A stretch of DNA of 20,190 bases from JARRNO01 sp037384885 (GTDB taxonomy: Bacteria > Acidobacteriota > UBA4820 > DSQY01): contig JARRNO010000029.1 in NCBI GenBank assembly GCA_037384885.1, forward strand, positions 1 to 20,190, written 5' to 3'. A program made the position numbers and the translations under genes. Below the pieces are notes generated by a model. The model searched no databases. It saw only the letters and a list, made by a program, of their open reading frames with translations, and was not told the origin of the DNA. This document shows, one piece after another, positions 8,045 to 14,854 of this stretch. How positions within the stretch are numbered: position 1 is the stretch's first letter; the number at the start of each line of letters is the position of its first letter.

Positions 8045-8632
8045 TCATCGTGCCGTCGACAGATCGAGGCGCATGATGGGCCTTGTCTCTGATCGCCGAG
8101 CCACTTCCCGGAAGCCCGCCCTTCTGAAAGTTGACGCCAATCCCGTGTAGACAAAGGCGTCGGCCGCCCGGCCTGATTTGGGGTCGACGGGATAGCCCTC
8201 CAGTATTTCAGCACCGCAGCTCGCGGCATACCGTACTGCGGCGACCAGCAATTTCAAGGACAGCTGCCTGCCGCGGCGCCCCCTCCGAATGTAAAAACAG
8301 GTGACGGACCAGACGGGACGGCCGTCCACCGGCTTGAGAATTCTGGAACGGGCCAGCCGCGGATAATCGCTGCGAGGGGCCAGAGCACACCATCCGGCGG
8401 GCGCGCCGCCGACGTAGGCGAGAAGCCCAGGCGGCGGCCCCGCATGGACGACGTCGTGGAAGGCGGCGCGGTTGGACTGGCCCTTTCCGGTCTCGAAGTC
8501 CTTGCGGCTCAAGCGCCACCACATGCACCAGCACCCGCCGCAGGCGCCCCTCGGGCCGAAGAGCGCCTCGAGATCGGGCCAGCGTTCAGGGGTCAAGGGG
8601 AAAACAGTGACCGTTCCGCCGGGATCCGCCAT
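8045..8632 (-). CDS. GNAT-family N-acetyltransferase with N-terminal Cys cluster
   Basis: 195-residue protein with the GNAT fold, expected to transfer an acetyl group from acetyl-CoA to an amine; substrate unknown. The N-terminal part contains CGGCWCMWWR (Cys31, Cys34, Cys36), a signature of a subgroup of small soluble acetyltransferases. The core strand PVWSVTCFYIRRGRRGRQLS holds the acetyl-CoA pyrophosphate loop, in a degenerate form of the Q/R-x-x-G-x-G/A pattern. EILEGYPVD and the C-terminal FRRAGFREVARR are usual late-domain elements. The Cys trio could bind a metal, which is inference. The start ATG at 8632 gives the normal N-terminus, and only 16 bases separate it from the stop of the cyclophilin gene upstream, so both are probably on one transcript. 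Confidence 0.8.
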   Translation of the reverse strand: MADPGGTVTVFPLTPERWPDLEALFGPRGACGGCWCMWWRLSRKDFETGKGQSNRAAFHDVVHAGPPPGLLAYVGGAPAGWCALAPRSDYPRLARSRILKPVDGRPVWSVTCFYIRRGRRGRQLSLKLLVAAVRYAASCGAEILEGYPVDPKSGRAADAFVYTGLASTFRRAGFREVARRSETRPIMRLDLSTAR

Positions 8633-8648
8633 GCTGGTTTTCCGCTGT

Positions 8649-9119
8649 TCAATCCGCGACCGTGGCGCCCTGGATGATCACGTCGCTTTTGGGGCGGTCG
8701 CCGGGGCCCGTGTCGCATCCTCCGATGGCGTCCACAACGTCCATTCCCTCCGTGACCTCGCCGAAAATCGTGTGGTGGTTGTCCAGCCAGGGCGTGGGCG
8801 CGAGAGTAATGAAGAATTGGCTGCCGTTGGTGTTGGGGCCGGCGTTGGCCATGGCGAGGATGCCCTTCCGGTCGAAGGCGAGGCCGTTGTTTACTTCGTC
8901 TTCGAAGGGTTTGCCCCAGATGGATTTCCCGCCGCGGCCGGTGCCGGTCGGATCGCCGCCCTGGATCATGAAGTCGGCGATGACGCGATGGAAAATCACG
9001 TTGTCGTAAAAACCGTTCCGCGCGTGAGTCATGAAGTTTTCGCAGGCCTTCGGCGCCTTCTCCGCATCAAGCCGGAGCTTGATATCGCCGTTGTTTGTAT
9101 GCAGCGTGACTTCGGGCAT
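8649..9119 (-). CDS. ppiB: Peptidyl-prolyl cis-trans isomerase, cyclophilin type
   Basis: 156-residue single-domain cyclophilin without signal peptide, so a cytoplasmic folding catalyst for Xaa-Pro bonds. The active-site signature FHRVIADFMIQGGD (43-56) includes catalytic Arg45; ANAGPNTNGSQFF (91-103) and PWLDNHHTIFG (110-120) complete the pocket. Trp111 is at the position linked to cyclosporin binding in eukaryotic cyclophilins. The start is set by a perfect AAGGAGG just upstream of the ATG at 9119. Length and motif spacing are those of PpiB. It probably leads a two-gene unit with the GNAT acetyltransferase and is divergent from the nitrilase gene across about 90 bases. Confidence 0.93.
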   Translation of the reverse strand: MPEVTLHTNNGDIKLRLDAEKAPKACENFMTHARNGFYDNVIFHRVIADFMIQGGDPTGTGRGGKSIWGKPFEDEVNNGLAFDRKGILAMANAGPNTNGSQFFITLAPTPWLDNHHTIFGEVTEGMDVVDAIGGCDTGPGDRPKSDVIIQGATVAD

Positions 9120-9210
9120 GAAACCTCCTTATACTTGACGGAATCCAGTGTACCATCCCCTGCGGGGGCGGAGCGGGATTTCCAGGGCTGCGCTGTGGTA
9201 GCCTTTCCGT

Positions 9211-9960
9211 ATGAGAGTCTACCTGTCGCGTTGGATCTGCCGGGATGTGGAATCGAACCTGAAGCGGCTTCGGGAAGAGTCTTCCGCCGCATGCCGGTCG
9301 GGTGCGGACTTTGTCATGTTTCCCGAATCGTTCCTGCACGGTTATACGCGCCGCCTCGACGCTTCACGGGCCCGGGATGTTTTTACGGCCCTTTCCGCGG
9401 CCCATCCCGATGTGGTTTTCGCCTTCGGATCCATGACCGAAGACGGCCGGAACCGGATGACGGTCTGGCGCCGGGGCGCCCAAATCGCTTTCTACGACAA
9501 GGTCCACCTTTTCGAGCCGAACGGAGAATTCGACATTTGGTCTCCGGGTGAAAGCTATGCCGCGGTCCGGACGGAGCACGGCGTTCTTGGGCTGATGAAC
9601 TGCAACGACCTGCGCTTTCCGGAGCAGGCAAGGACGATGAAACTCAAGGCCGGCGTCACCATGCTGGCCGTCCCGGCGTGGTGGCCCTGGCGGCGCGATC
9701 ACGTGTGGCGCACCCTTCTCAGAGCCAGGGCCATTGAAAACCACGCCTGGGTCATGGGCTGCTGTGTGGCGGCCTCTGAATTCGAGGGGGAGTATTTCAG
9801 CGGGGCGGGAAACTACGTTTTTGATCCCCATGGCGATCCTGTGCCGACGTCCGACGACCACACCTACGTTCTTGACCTGGCGAACGCGGCGCCGCCTATC
9901 GTGGATCCCGTGGAAAAGTACAGGTGTGTGGACCGGGTGGAAGTCTTCGACCCGGACTGA
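9211..9960 (+). CDS. Carbon-nitrogen hydrolase (nitrilase superfamily), omega-amidase-like
   Basis: 249-residue cytoplasmic amidohydrolase. The Glu-Lys-Cys catalytic triad is visible: Glu39 in FPESFLHG, Lys97 in YDKVHLFEP and Cys131 in MNCNDLRFPE. The CxDLRFPE form and overall length resemble YafV/NIT2-type omega-amidases, which hydrolyse 2-oxoglutaramate or 2-oxosuccinamate, but other small amides are possible. The region AWWPWRRDHVWRTLLRARAI matches the usual segment that ends in the RARAIEN motif. There is no strong ribosome binding site before ATG 9211, although the N-terminus MRVYLSRWIC fits the first beta strand. It converges on the serine acetyltransferase gene with 49 bases between, and probably has its own promoter in the divergent region 9120-9210. 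Confidence 0.85.
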   Translation: MRVYLSRWICRDVESNLKRLREESSAACRSGADFVMFPESFLHGYTRRLDASRARDVFTALSAAHPDVVFAFGSMTEDGRNRMTVWRRGAQIAFYDKVHLFEPNGEFDIWSPGESYAAVRTEHGVLGLMNCNDLRFPEQARTMKLKAGVTMLAVPAWWPWRRDHVWRTLLRARAIENHAWVMGCCVAASEFEGEYFSGAGNYVFDPHGDPVPTSDDHTYVLDLANAAPPIVDPVEKYRCVDRVEVFDPD

Positions 9961-10009
9961 TCCGTTCCCAGTTTTTCTCTTTGGAAAAACGGCGGCGTTC
10001 GGCGCGCTG

Positions 10010-10645
10010 TCAGGAGGGGTAGTGCAGGCGCGGGGCGTCGCCGCTGCGATCGATGAATCCCTTGTCTTCAGGGGGATTGCCTTCGGCTTCGCGATCCCTC
10101 AGGTGGTAAACAGATACCGGGAGCGGTTTTTCGACCCGCTTGCCATTCTGCTTGACGATGAACCCGGGAGAGCCCACCACGGTGCAGTCCGGTGGAACGT
10201 CGCGATTGATGATGACGGCCTTGGCGCCGATCCGGACCCGGTCGCCCACGTGAATGGGGCCCAGCAGTGTGGCGTGGGCGCCTACGAACACATCGTCTCC
10301 CAATGTGGGATGCCTCTTCCCCGTCTGCTTGCCGGTGCCGCCGAGGGTGACGCCGTGAAACAGCACGCAGCGGTTTCCCATTTCCACCGTCTCGCCGATG
10401 ACCACCCCCGCTCCGTGATCGCAGAAAAAACCCTTCCCGATCCGTGCGCCGGGGTGGATTTCGATCCCGGTCAGAAAACGCATGATCTGAGACAGCATCC
10501 TGGGAAAAAACGGCAGCCCCAGCTTGTAGAGCGGATGAATGATATAGCGGTGCGCGGTGATGGCCTGCAGGCTGGGGTAGAGGAGAAACTCTATATTCTT
10601 GCAGGCCGGGTCGTTACGAAAAATGGCCCTGATGTCTTCAAACAT
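10010..10645 (-). CDS. cysE: Serine O-acetyltransferase, short EpsC-like form
   Basis: 211-residue left-handed beta-helix acetyltransferase that makes O-acetylserine from serine and acetyl-CoA, the first step of cysteine synthesis. ATG 10645 is chosen because GGAGG lies 4 bases upstream and MFEDIRAIFRNDPA is the canonical start of short bacterial forms; a frame extension to 10702 adds 19 atypical residues. Hexapeptide repeats run from GIEIHPGARIG to GSPG. The active-site motif CDHGAGVVIGET and the later KRHPTLGDDVFVGA are intact. The protein lacks the long N-terminal helical domain of E. coli CysE and ends LHYPS rather than in the terminal Ile that inserts into cysteine synthase. The gene appears monocistronic; no cysK is visible nearby. 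Confidence 0.9.
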   Translation of the reverse strand: MFEDIRAIFRNDPACKNIEFLLYPSLQAITAHRYIIHPLYKLGLPFFPRMLSQIMRFLTGIEIHPGARIGKGFFCDHGAGVVIGETVEMGNRCVLFHGVTLGGTGKQTGKRHPTLGDDVFVGAHATLLGPIHVGDRVRIGAKAVIINRDVPPDCTVVGSPGFIVKQNGKRVEKPLPVSVYHLRDREAEGNPPEDKGFIDRSGDAPRLHYPS

Positions 10646-10784
10646 GTCGCCTCCGGTCCGGCCCGTGCCGTCGCCGGCCGCTTGGCGGATCCTATCACTC
10701 AAAAACGCGGCGTGTAAAGGTTTATTCCCGCCCCTTCCCCCCCGTAAAAAAAGAGGGGGGGCTTGCCAGACGGCGCGCGATGTA

Positions 10785-10800
10785 GTAAGTATTTACTTAC
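10785..10800. promoter_or_regulatory. Perfect palindrome, candidate operator of the fadNA operon
   Basis: GTAAGTA-TT-TACTTAC has two perfect 7-base arms. It is AT-rich in a GC-rich region and ends 19 bases before the -35 box of the fadN promoter. Size and symmetry fit a dimeric TetR- or GntR-type repressor or activator; acyl-CoA-responsive TetR proteins commonly control such operons. No regulator gene is in the window, so the factor is unknown. Confidence 0.6.
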
Positions 10801-10819
10801 AGGGATAGCTTCGGTGTTC

Positions 10820-10848
10820 TTGTTTTCAACGGTCCGCCTCACTATATT
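10820..10848 (+). promoter_or_regulatory. Sigma70-like promoter for fadNA
   Basis: TTGTTT (10820-10825) and TATATT (10843-10848) are separated by exactly 17 bases. Transcription would start near 10855 and give a leader of about 105 bases before fadN. Confidence 0.65.
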
Positions 10849-10870
10849 TGTTTTGTGACGCATTTTCGCC

Positions 10871-10894
10871 TTTGGTGAGTGTCTACATACCAAA
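10871..10894. repeat. Inverted repeat in the fadN leader
   Basis: TTTGGT and ACCAAA are perfect 6-base arms around a 12-base spacer, just downstream of the expected transcription start. This could be a second operator or a weak RNA hairpin; the spacing is wide for the latter. Confidence 0.4.
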
Positions 10895-10959
10895 TCCGCA
10901 CCCAGTCGCCGCTTCCGTTCCAGGAGGTTAGGGGACGGGATGAAAACGGAGGTGATTCC

Positions 10960-13377
10960 ATGGAAAAAAAGATTGAAAAGGTCGCCGTTCTCGGCGCCGG
11001 GGTCATGGGAAGCGGCATCGCCGCGCACCTGGCCAACGCCGGTATCCCCTGCCTCATGATGGACATCGTGCCGCCGGAGCTCGACGACGCCGACCGCAAG
11101 GCGGGATTGACGGAAAAAGACCCGCGGTTTCGCAACAAATTCGCACTGAAGGGGCTCAAGGGCATCGAAAAGTCCCGGCCGCCCCATCTCTACAGCAAGA
11201 AATTTCTTCCATTGGTCGAAGTCGGTAATTTCGACGACGACTGGGAGCGCCTGAAAGAGGTCGACTGGGTCATCGAAGCAGTGGTCGAGCGCTTGGACAT
11301 CAAGAAGTCCATCCTGGAGCGCCTCGAAAAGACGGTCGTTCCCGGAACCATCGTTTCCTCGAACACCTCCGGCCTTTCCATCGACTCCATGCTCCAGGGC
11401 CGGTCGGACGGCTTCCGGAAGAACTTCCTGGTGACGCACTTCTTCAACCCGCCGCGCTACATGTACCTGCTCGAAATCGTTCCCGGGCAGGATACGGATC
11501 CCGAGATCAAGAAGGCCGTCGAGCGCTTCGGCACCTACGTTCTCGGCAAGGGCATCGTCCACGGCAAGGACACGCCGAACTTCGTCGCCAACCGCGTGGG
11601 TGTCTTCGCCTCCATGTCGACCCTGCACGCCATGCTTGAAATGGACTACCGGATCGACGAGGTAGACGCCATTACAGGTCCGGCTATGGGCCACCCCAAG
11701 AGCGCCACCTTCGGTACGGCGGACTTGGTGGGCCTTGACACCTTTGTGCACGTCGTCAGGACGATCACGGAGAACTGCCCGGACGACGAAGCCCTCGATA
11801 AGTTCAAGGTTCCGAACTTGGTGACCGCCATGCTGGAAAAGGGCGCGCTCGGCCGGAAAGCCGGCGCCGGCTTCTTCAAAATGGAAAAATCTCCGGACGG
11901 CAAGAAGACGCTGATGGTGCTCGACTACAAATCGGGACAGTACGTGCCCAAGGAAAAGCCCGATATTCCCTCCGTCAAAAAGGCCGCCAAGATCAACGAC
12001 CCGCAGGAAAAGGTCCGGACGCTTGTTTACGCGGATGACCGGGGCGGAAAGTTCGCCTGGCGTGTGCTGAGCGAGACCATGGCCTACGCCGCCCACCGCC
12101 TCGGCGAGATCTCCGACACCGTCGTGGATGTGGACCGGGGTTTGAAATGGGGCTTCAATTGGGAGCTGGGTCCCTTCGAAACCTGGGATGCACTCGGCTT
12201 CAAGAAGGCCTTGTCCAAAATGCAGCAGGACGGCATCGCCCTCCCCGGCTGGGCCGGCCGGATGGCCGAAAAGGGTGTGGAATCCTTTTACCGCGAAGGA
12301 GCGGGAGGGCGGGAGTACTACGATCCCCTCAAGGATAAATGGTCCTCCGAGCCGAAGCCGGAGGGCTTTCTCCTGCTCAAGGACCTCAAGAGGGAAAAGA
12401 AAGTCATCGAGGAGAATCCCGGCGCGTCGCTGGTGGATCTCGGCGACGGGATCGCCTGCGTGGAATTCCATTCGGCCCTCCAGCCGCGCATGAATCCGGT
12501 GGACGACCAGATTATCGAGATGATGCGCAAGGGCCTGGCGGTCGCCGAGAAGGACTTTCGGGGGCTGGTCATCCATCACCAGGGCGAGCAGTTCTGCGCC
12601 GGGGCCAACATCGCCATGTTGCTGCAGGCGTCCCAGGACAAAAACTGGAAGGCCATCGAACAGCTCGTGCGCGACTTCCACGCCATGACCAGCGGCATGC
12701 GGCGCGCCAGGGTGCCCGTCGTCTCAGCGCCCTTCGGCTTCACCTTTGGCGGAGGCGCGGAGATCGCCATGGCGGGCGTGCGTACCTGCGCCCTGGCGGA
12801 GACCTACATGGGGCTCGTGGAAGTAGGCGTCGGGCTGGTGCCGGCCGGAGGCGGGCACGTCATGATGCTCGAAAGGTTCCTGGAGGGTATCGACAAGCCG
12901 ATTCTCTCGAACCTTCCTTTCATCCAGGCGGCCTTCGAAACCATCGCCATGGCGAAGGTGGCCGGTTCCGCCGAGGAAGCCCGGGGGCTTCACTACCTCC
13001 GGCCCGTGGATCACATCGAGCTTCAGCGGGGGATGCAGCTCCAGACCGCCAAGCGGATGGCGATCGCCATGGGCGAGATCGGGTACCGTCCGGCCATGCC
13101 CCGGACCTTCAACCTTCCGGGCAGGGAGGGGATCGCAACCCTCAAGATGGTTCTCCACAACATGAAAGCGACCCACTGGATCAGCGACCACGACGAAAAG
13201 GTGGCGACCCACGTGGCCACCATCCTGTGCGGCGGCGATACGACCATCAACAGCCCGGTGGCCGAGCAGACCATTCTCGACCTGGAGCGCGAGGCGTTCC
13301 TCAGCCTCTGCGGAGAGGAAAAGACGCAGGAGCGGATCGCCCACATGCTGAAAACAGGCAAGCCGCTGCGGAATTGA
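10960..13377 (+). CDS. fadN: 3-hydroxyacyl-CoA dehydrogenase / enoyl-CoA hydratase, FadN type
   Basis: 805-residue bifunctional beta-oxidation enzyme that hydrates trans-2-enoyl-CoA and oxidises the 3-hydroxyacyl-CoA. ATG 10960 follows GGAGGTGA at 4 bases. Domain order is dehydrogenase first, hydratase second, as in Bacillus FadN and opposite to E. coli FadB. The Rossmann motif GAGVMG is at 12-17. The dehydrogenase pair His160 (in HFFNPP) and Glu172 has the 12-residue spacing of the family; the C-terminal dehydrogenase domain includes KDTPNFVANRVG. The hydratase domain starts near residue 495 with FCAGANIAMLLQ as oxyanion loop. Both catalytic acids are present: Glu601 in FGGGAEIAM and Glu621 in GLVEVGVG, 20 residues apart as in mammalian hydratase. 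About 100 further residues follow. fadA starts 36 bases downstream. Transcription is likely controlled at the palindrome upstream. Confidence 0.94.
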   Translation: MEKKIEKVAVLGAGVMGSGIAAHLANAGIPCLMMDIVPPELDDADRKAGLTEKDPRFRNKFALKGLKGIEKSRPPHLYSKKFLPLVEVGNFDDDWERLKEVDWVIEAVVERLDIKKSILERLEKTVVPGTIVSSNTSGLSIDSMLQGRSDGFRKNFLVTHFFNPPRYMYLLEIVPGQDTDPEIKKAVERFGTYVLGKGIVHGKDTPNFVANRVGVFASMSTLHAMLEMDYRIDEVDAITGPAMGHPKSATFGTADLVGLDTFVHVVRTITENCPDDEALDKFKVPNLVTAMLEKGALGRKAGAGFFKMEKSPDGKKTLMVLDYKSGQYVPKEKPDIPSVKKAAKINDPQEKVRTLVYADDRGGKFAWRVLSETMAYAAHRLGEISDTVVDVDRGLKWGFNWELGPFETWDALGFKKALSKMQQDGIALPGWAGRMAEKGVESFYREGAGGREYYDPLKDKWSSEPKPEGFLLLKDLKREKKVIEENPGASLVDLGDGIACVEFHSALQPRMNPVDDQIIEMMRKGLAVAEKDFRGLVIHHQGEQFCAGANIAMLLQASQDKNWKAIEQLVRDFHAMTSGMRRARVPVVSAPFGFTFGGGAEIAMAGVRTCALAETYMGLVEVGVGLVPAGGGHVMMLERFLEGIDKPILSNLPFIQAAFETIAMAKVAGSAEEARGLHYLRPVDHIELQRGMQLQTAKRMAIAMGEIGYRPAMPRTFNLPGREGIATLKMVLHNMKATHWISDHDEKVATHVATILCGGDTTINSPVAEQTILDLEREAFLSLCGEEKTQERIAHMLKTGKPLRN

Positions 13378-13413
13378 GGCTCCGCAGCTTGATCGGATCA
13401 TGAGGAGAATGCC

Positions 13414-14577
13414 ATGAGAAACGCAGTCATCGTATCGGTGGCCCGAACGGCCGTCGGAAAGGCGAAGAAGGGGAGCCTCAAGGACACGCGGCCTGAGGAG
13501 TTTACGGCTCCTCTGCTCAAGGCCTTGCTCGAGCGCACGCCCGGGTTGAAGCCGGAAATGGTGGACGATGTCGTCCTGGGCTGCGCCATGCCCGAAGGTG
13601 AGCAGGGGATGAACGTGGCCCGCATCATTACTCTGCTTGCCGGGTTCCCCGAAAGCGTGCCCGCCTCCACCATCAACCGGTTCTGCTCCTCCGGTTCGCA
13701 GTCTATCGCCTGGGCGGCGGACAGCATCAAGGCCGGAAGCCAGGACATCGTGATCGCCGGCGGCGTGGAGAGCATGTCCATGGTGGCCATGGGCGGCAAC
13801 AAGCTCACCGCCGATCCGGAAGCCATGTCTTACAACCCAAACATCTACATGGGGATGGGACCCACGGCCGAACTCGTGGCCCGGCGCTTCGAAGTCTCGC
13901 GTGAAGAGCAGGACCAGTTCGCTCTCCGCTCGCACCAGCGAGCCTGCGCGGCCATCGAGAGCGGAAAGTTCAAGGAAGAAATCGTTCCGCTCGAAGTCCG
14001 CACCTTGAACGGTGGTTCCTGGAAGTCCTTCACCTTCGATACCGACGAAGGACCAAGGGCGGACACCACGCTGGAAGCGCTCGGCAAGCTGAAGCCCGCC
14101 TTCGATCCCAAGGGCACGGTTACGGCTGGAAACGCCAGCCAGGTGAACGACGGAGCGGCCGCAGTCGTGGTGATGTCCGAGGAGAAGGCCAAGGAAATGG
14201 GGTTGAAGCCCATCGCCTTTGTCCGGGAATGGGCCGTGGCGGGCGTGCCGCCAGAAATCATGGGGATCGGCCCGACGAAGGCGGTTCCCAAGCTACTAAA
14301 AAAGACGGGCCTTTCGCTGAAGGACATCGACCTGGTGGAGATCAACGAGGCCTTCGCCAGCCAGTCCATTTACTGCATGAAGGAGCTGGGTCTGGACCCG
14401 GACAAGACCAATGTCAACGGCGGCGCCGTCGCCACCGGCCATCCGCTGGGCGCCACCGGCGGCATCCTCACCGTCAAGATCCTGGGCGAGATGAAGCGGC
14501 GGAATGTTGCCCGGGGAATGGTGACCATGTGCATCGGGGGCGGCATGGGCTTCGCCTATTTGCTCGAGCGTCCCTGA
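13414..14577 (+). CDS. fadA: 3-ketoacyl-CoA thiolase
   Basis: 387-residue thiolase that cleaves 3-ketoacyl-CoA with CoA to acetyl-CoA and a shortened acyl-CoA. GAGGAG sits 6 bases before ATG 13414. The acyl-accepting Cys91 is in NRFCSSG, followed by GGVESMSM. The second half has EINEAFASQS, His343 in GHPLGATG and Cys373 in MCIGGGMG, so the full Cys-His-Cys active site is present. Length is normal. Sequence alone does not separate degradative thiolase from acetoacetyl-CoA thiolase, but position directly behind fadN makes the beta-oxidation role likely. No acyl-CoA dehydrogenase or ligase follows; the operon ends at the terminator 24 bases downstream. Confidence 0.94.
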   Translation: MRNAVIVSVARTAVGKAKKGSLKDTRPEEFTAPLLKALLERTPGLKPEMVDDVVLGCAMPEGEQGMNVARIITLLAGFPESVPASTINRFCSSGSQSIAWAADSIKAGSQDIVIAGGVESMSMVAMGGNKLTADPEAMSYNPNIYMGMGPTAELVARRFEVSREEQDQFALRSHQRACAAIESGKFKEEIVPLEVRTLNGGSWKSFTFDTDEGPRADTTLEALGKLKPAFDPKGTVTAGNASQVNDGAAAVVVMSEEKAKEMGLKPIAFVREWAVAGVPPEIMGIGPTKAVPKLLKKTGLSLKDIDLVEINEAFASQSIYCMKELGLDPDKTNVNGGAVATGHPLGATGGILTVKILGEMKRRNVARGMVTMCIGGGMGFAYLLERP

Positions 14578-14600
14578 TCCATTCAAATAACTCGCCACTC

Positions 14601-14629
14601 GGGGCGGACTCCGGTCCGCCCCTTTTTTT
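14601..14629 (+). terminator. Rho-independent terminator of fadNA
   Basis: GGGGCGGAC and GTCCGCCCC form a perfect 9-bp stem with a TCCG tetraloop, followed by seven T (14623-14629), 24 bases after the fadA stop. Confidence 0.95.
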
Positions 14630-14718
14630 GTTCTCATGAAACGCCCCGGGTCCGGGTCTCCTTAGCGCGGCGCGGCGGGAATGCGTCGCATCTCCTTCTT
14701 GTTGCATAGGTTATGAGA

Positions 14719-14737
14719 TTCCGGCAAGCCGCCGGAA
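14719..14737. repeat. Inverted repeat just upstream of the fabI promoter
   Basis: TTCCGGC-AAGCC-GCCGGAA has perfect 7-base arms and ends 11 bases before the -35 box. There is no T-run, so a terminator is unlikely; a regulator binding site is possible. Confidence 0.4.
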
Positions 14738-14748
14738 CACGGACGTCC

Positions 14749-14776
14749 TTGACCGTTTTCCACTTTGGAGTAGAAT
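14749..14776 (+). promoter_or_regulatory. Sigma70-like promoter for fabI
   Basis: TTGACC (14749-14754) and TAGAAT (14771-14776) are separated by 16 bases; each matches five of six consensus positions. Transcription would begin near 14783, about 70 bases before the fabI start. Confidence 0.75.
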
Positions 14777-14854
14777 AAACCCCTCATGCACGACGATCGC
14801 GGACTGTTCTGAAGGTGGTCCACCCCATTCTTTTCGATGCTCAGGGAGATGCTT

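Larger units (their letters stand above)
10646..10959. other. Divergent regulatory region between cysE and fadN
   Basis: About 314 bases without a gene. From left to right it holds the cysE ribosome binding site, a C7/A-rich/G7 hairpin (10737-10761), a 16-bp palindrome (10785-10800), a sigma70-like promoter toward fadN (10820-10848), an inverted repeat in the fadN leader (10871-10894) and the fadN Shine-Dalgarno (10948-10955). Confidence 0.8.

Noticed and set aside
8472..9551. 359-codon plus-strand frame over the cyclophilin and nitrilase genes
   Set aside because: It runs antisense to a complete cyclophilin and out of frame through the nitrilase; no family signal.
9971..9990. GTTTTTC-N6-GAAAAAC hairpin between the convergent nitrilase and cysE genes
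   Set aside because: The 7-bp stem is mostly A-T and has no terminal T-run outside the stem, so I do not call it a terminator.
10699..12681. Very long open frame antisense to fadN (660 codons), and a similar one at 12724-13935
   Set aside because: Composition is that of an antisense shadow of a GC-rich gene, with no recognisable motifs; fadN and fadA on the other strand have full catalytic motifs.
14681..14691. ATGCG-T-CGCAT palindrome downstream of the fadNA terminator
   Set aside because: Short and far from any promoter element; expected by chance in this composition.
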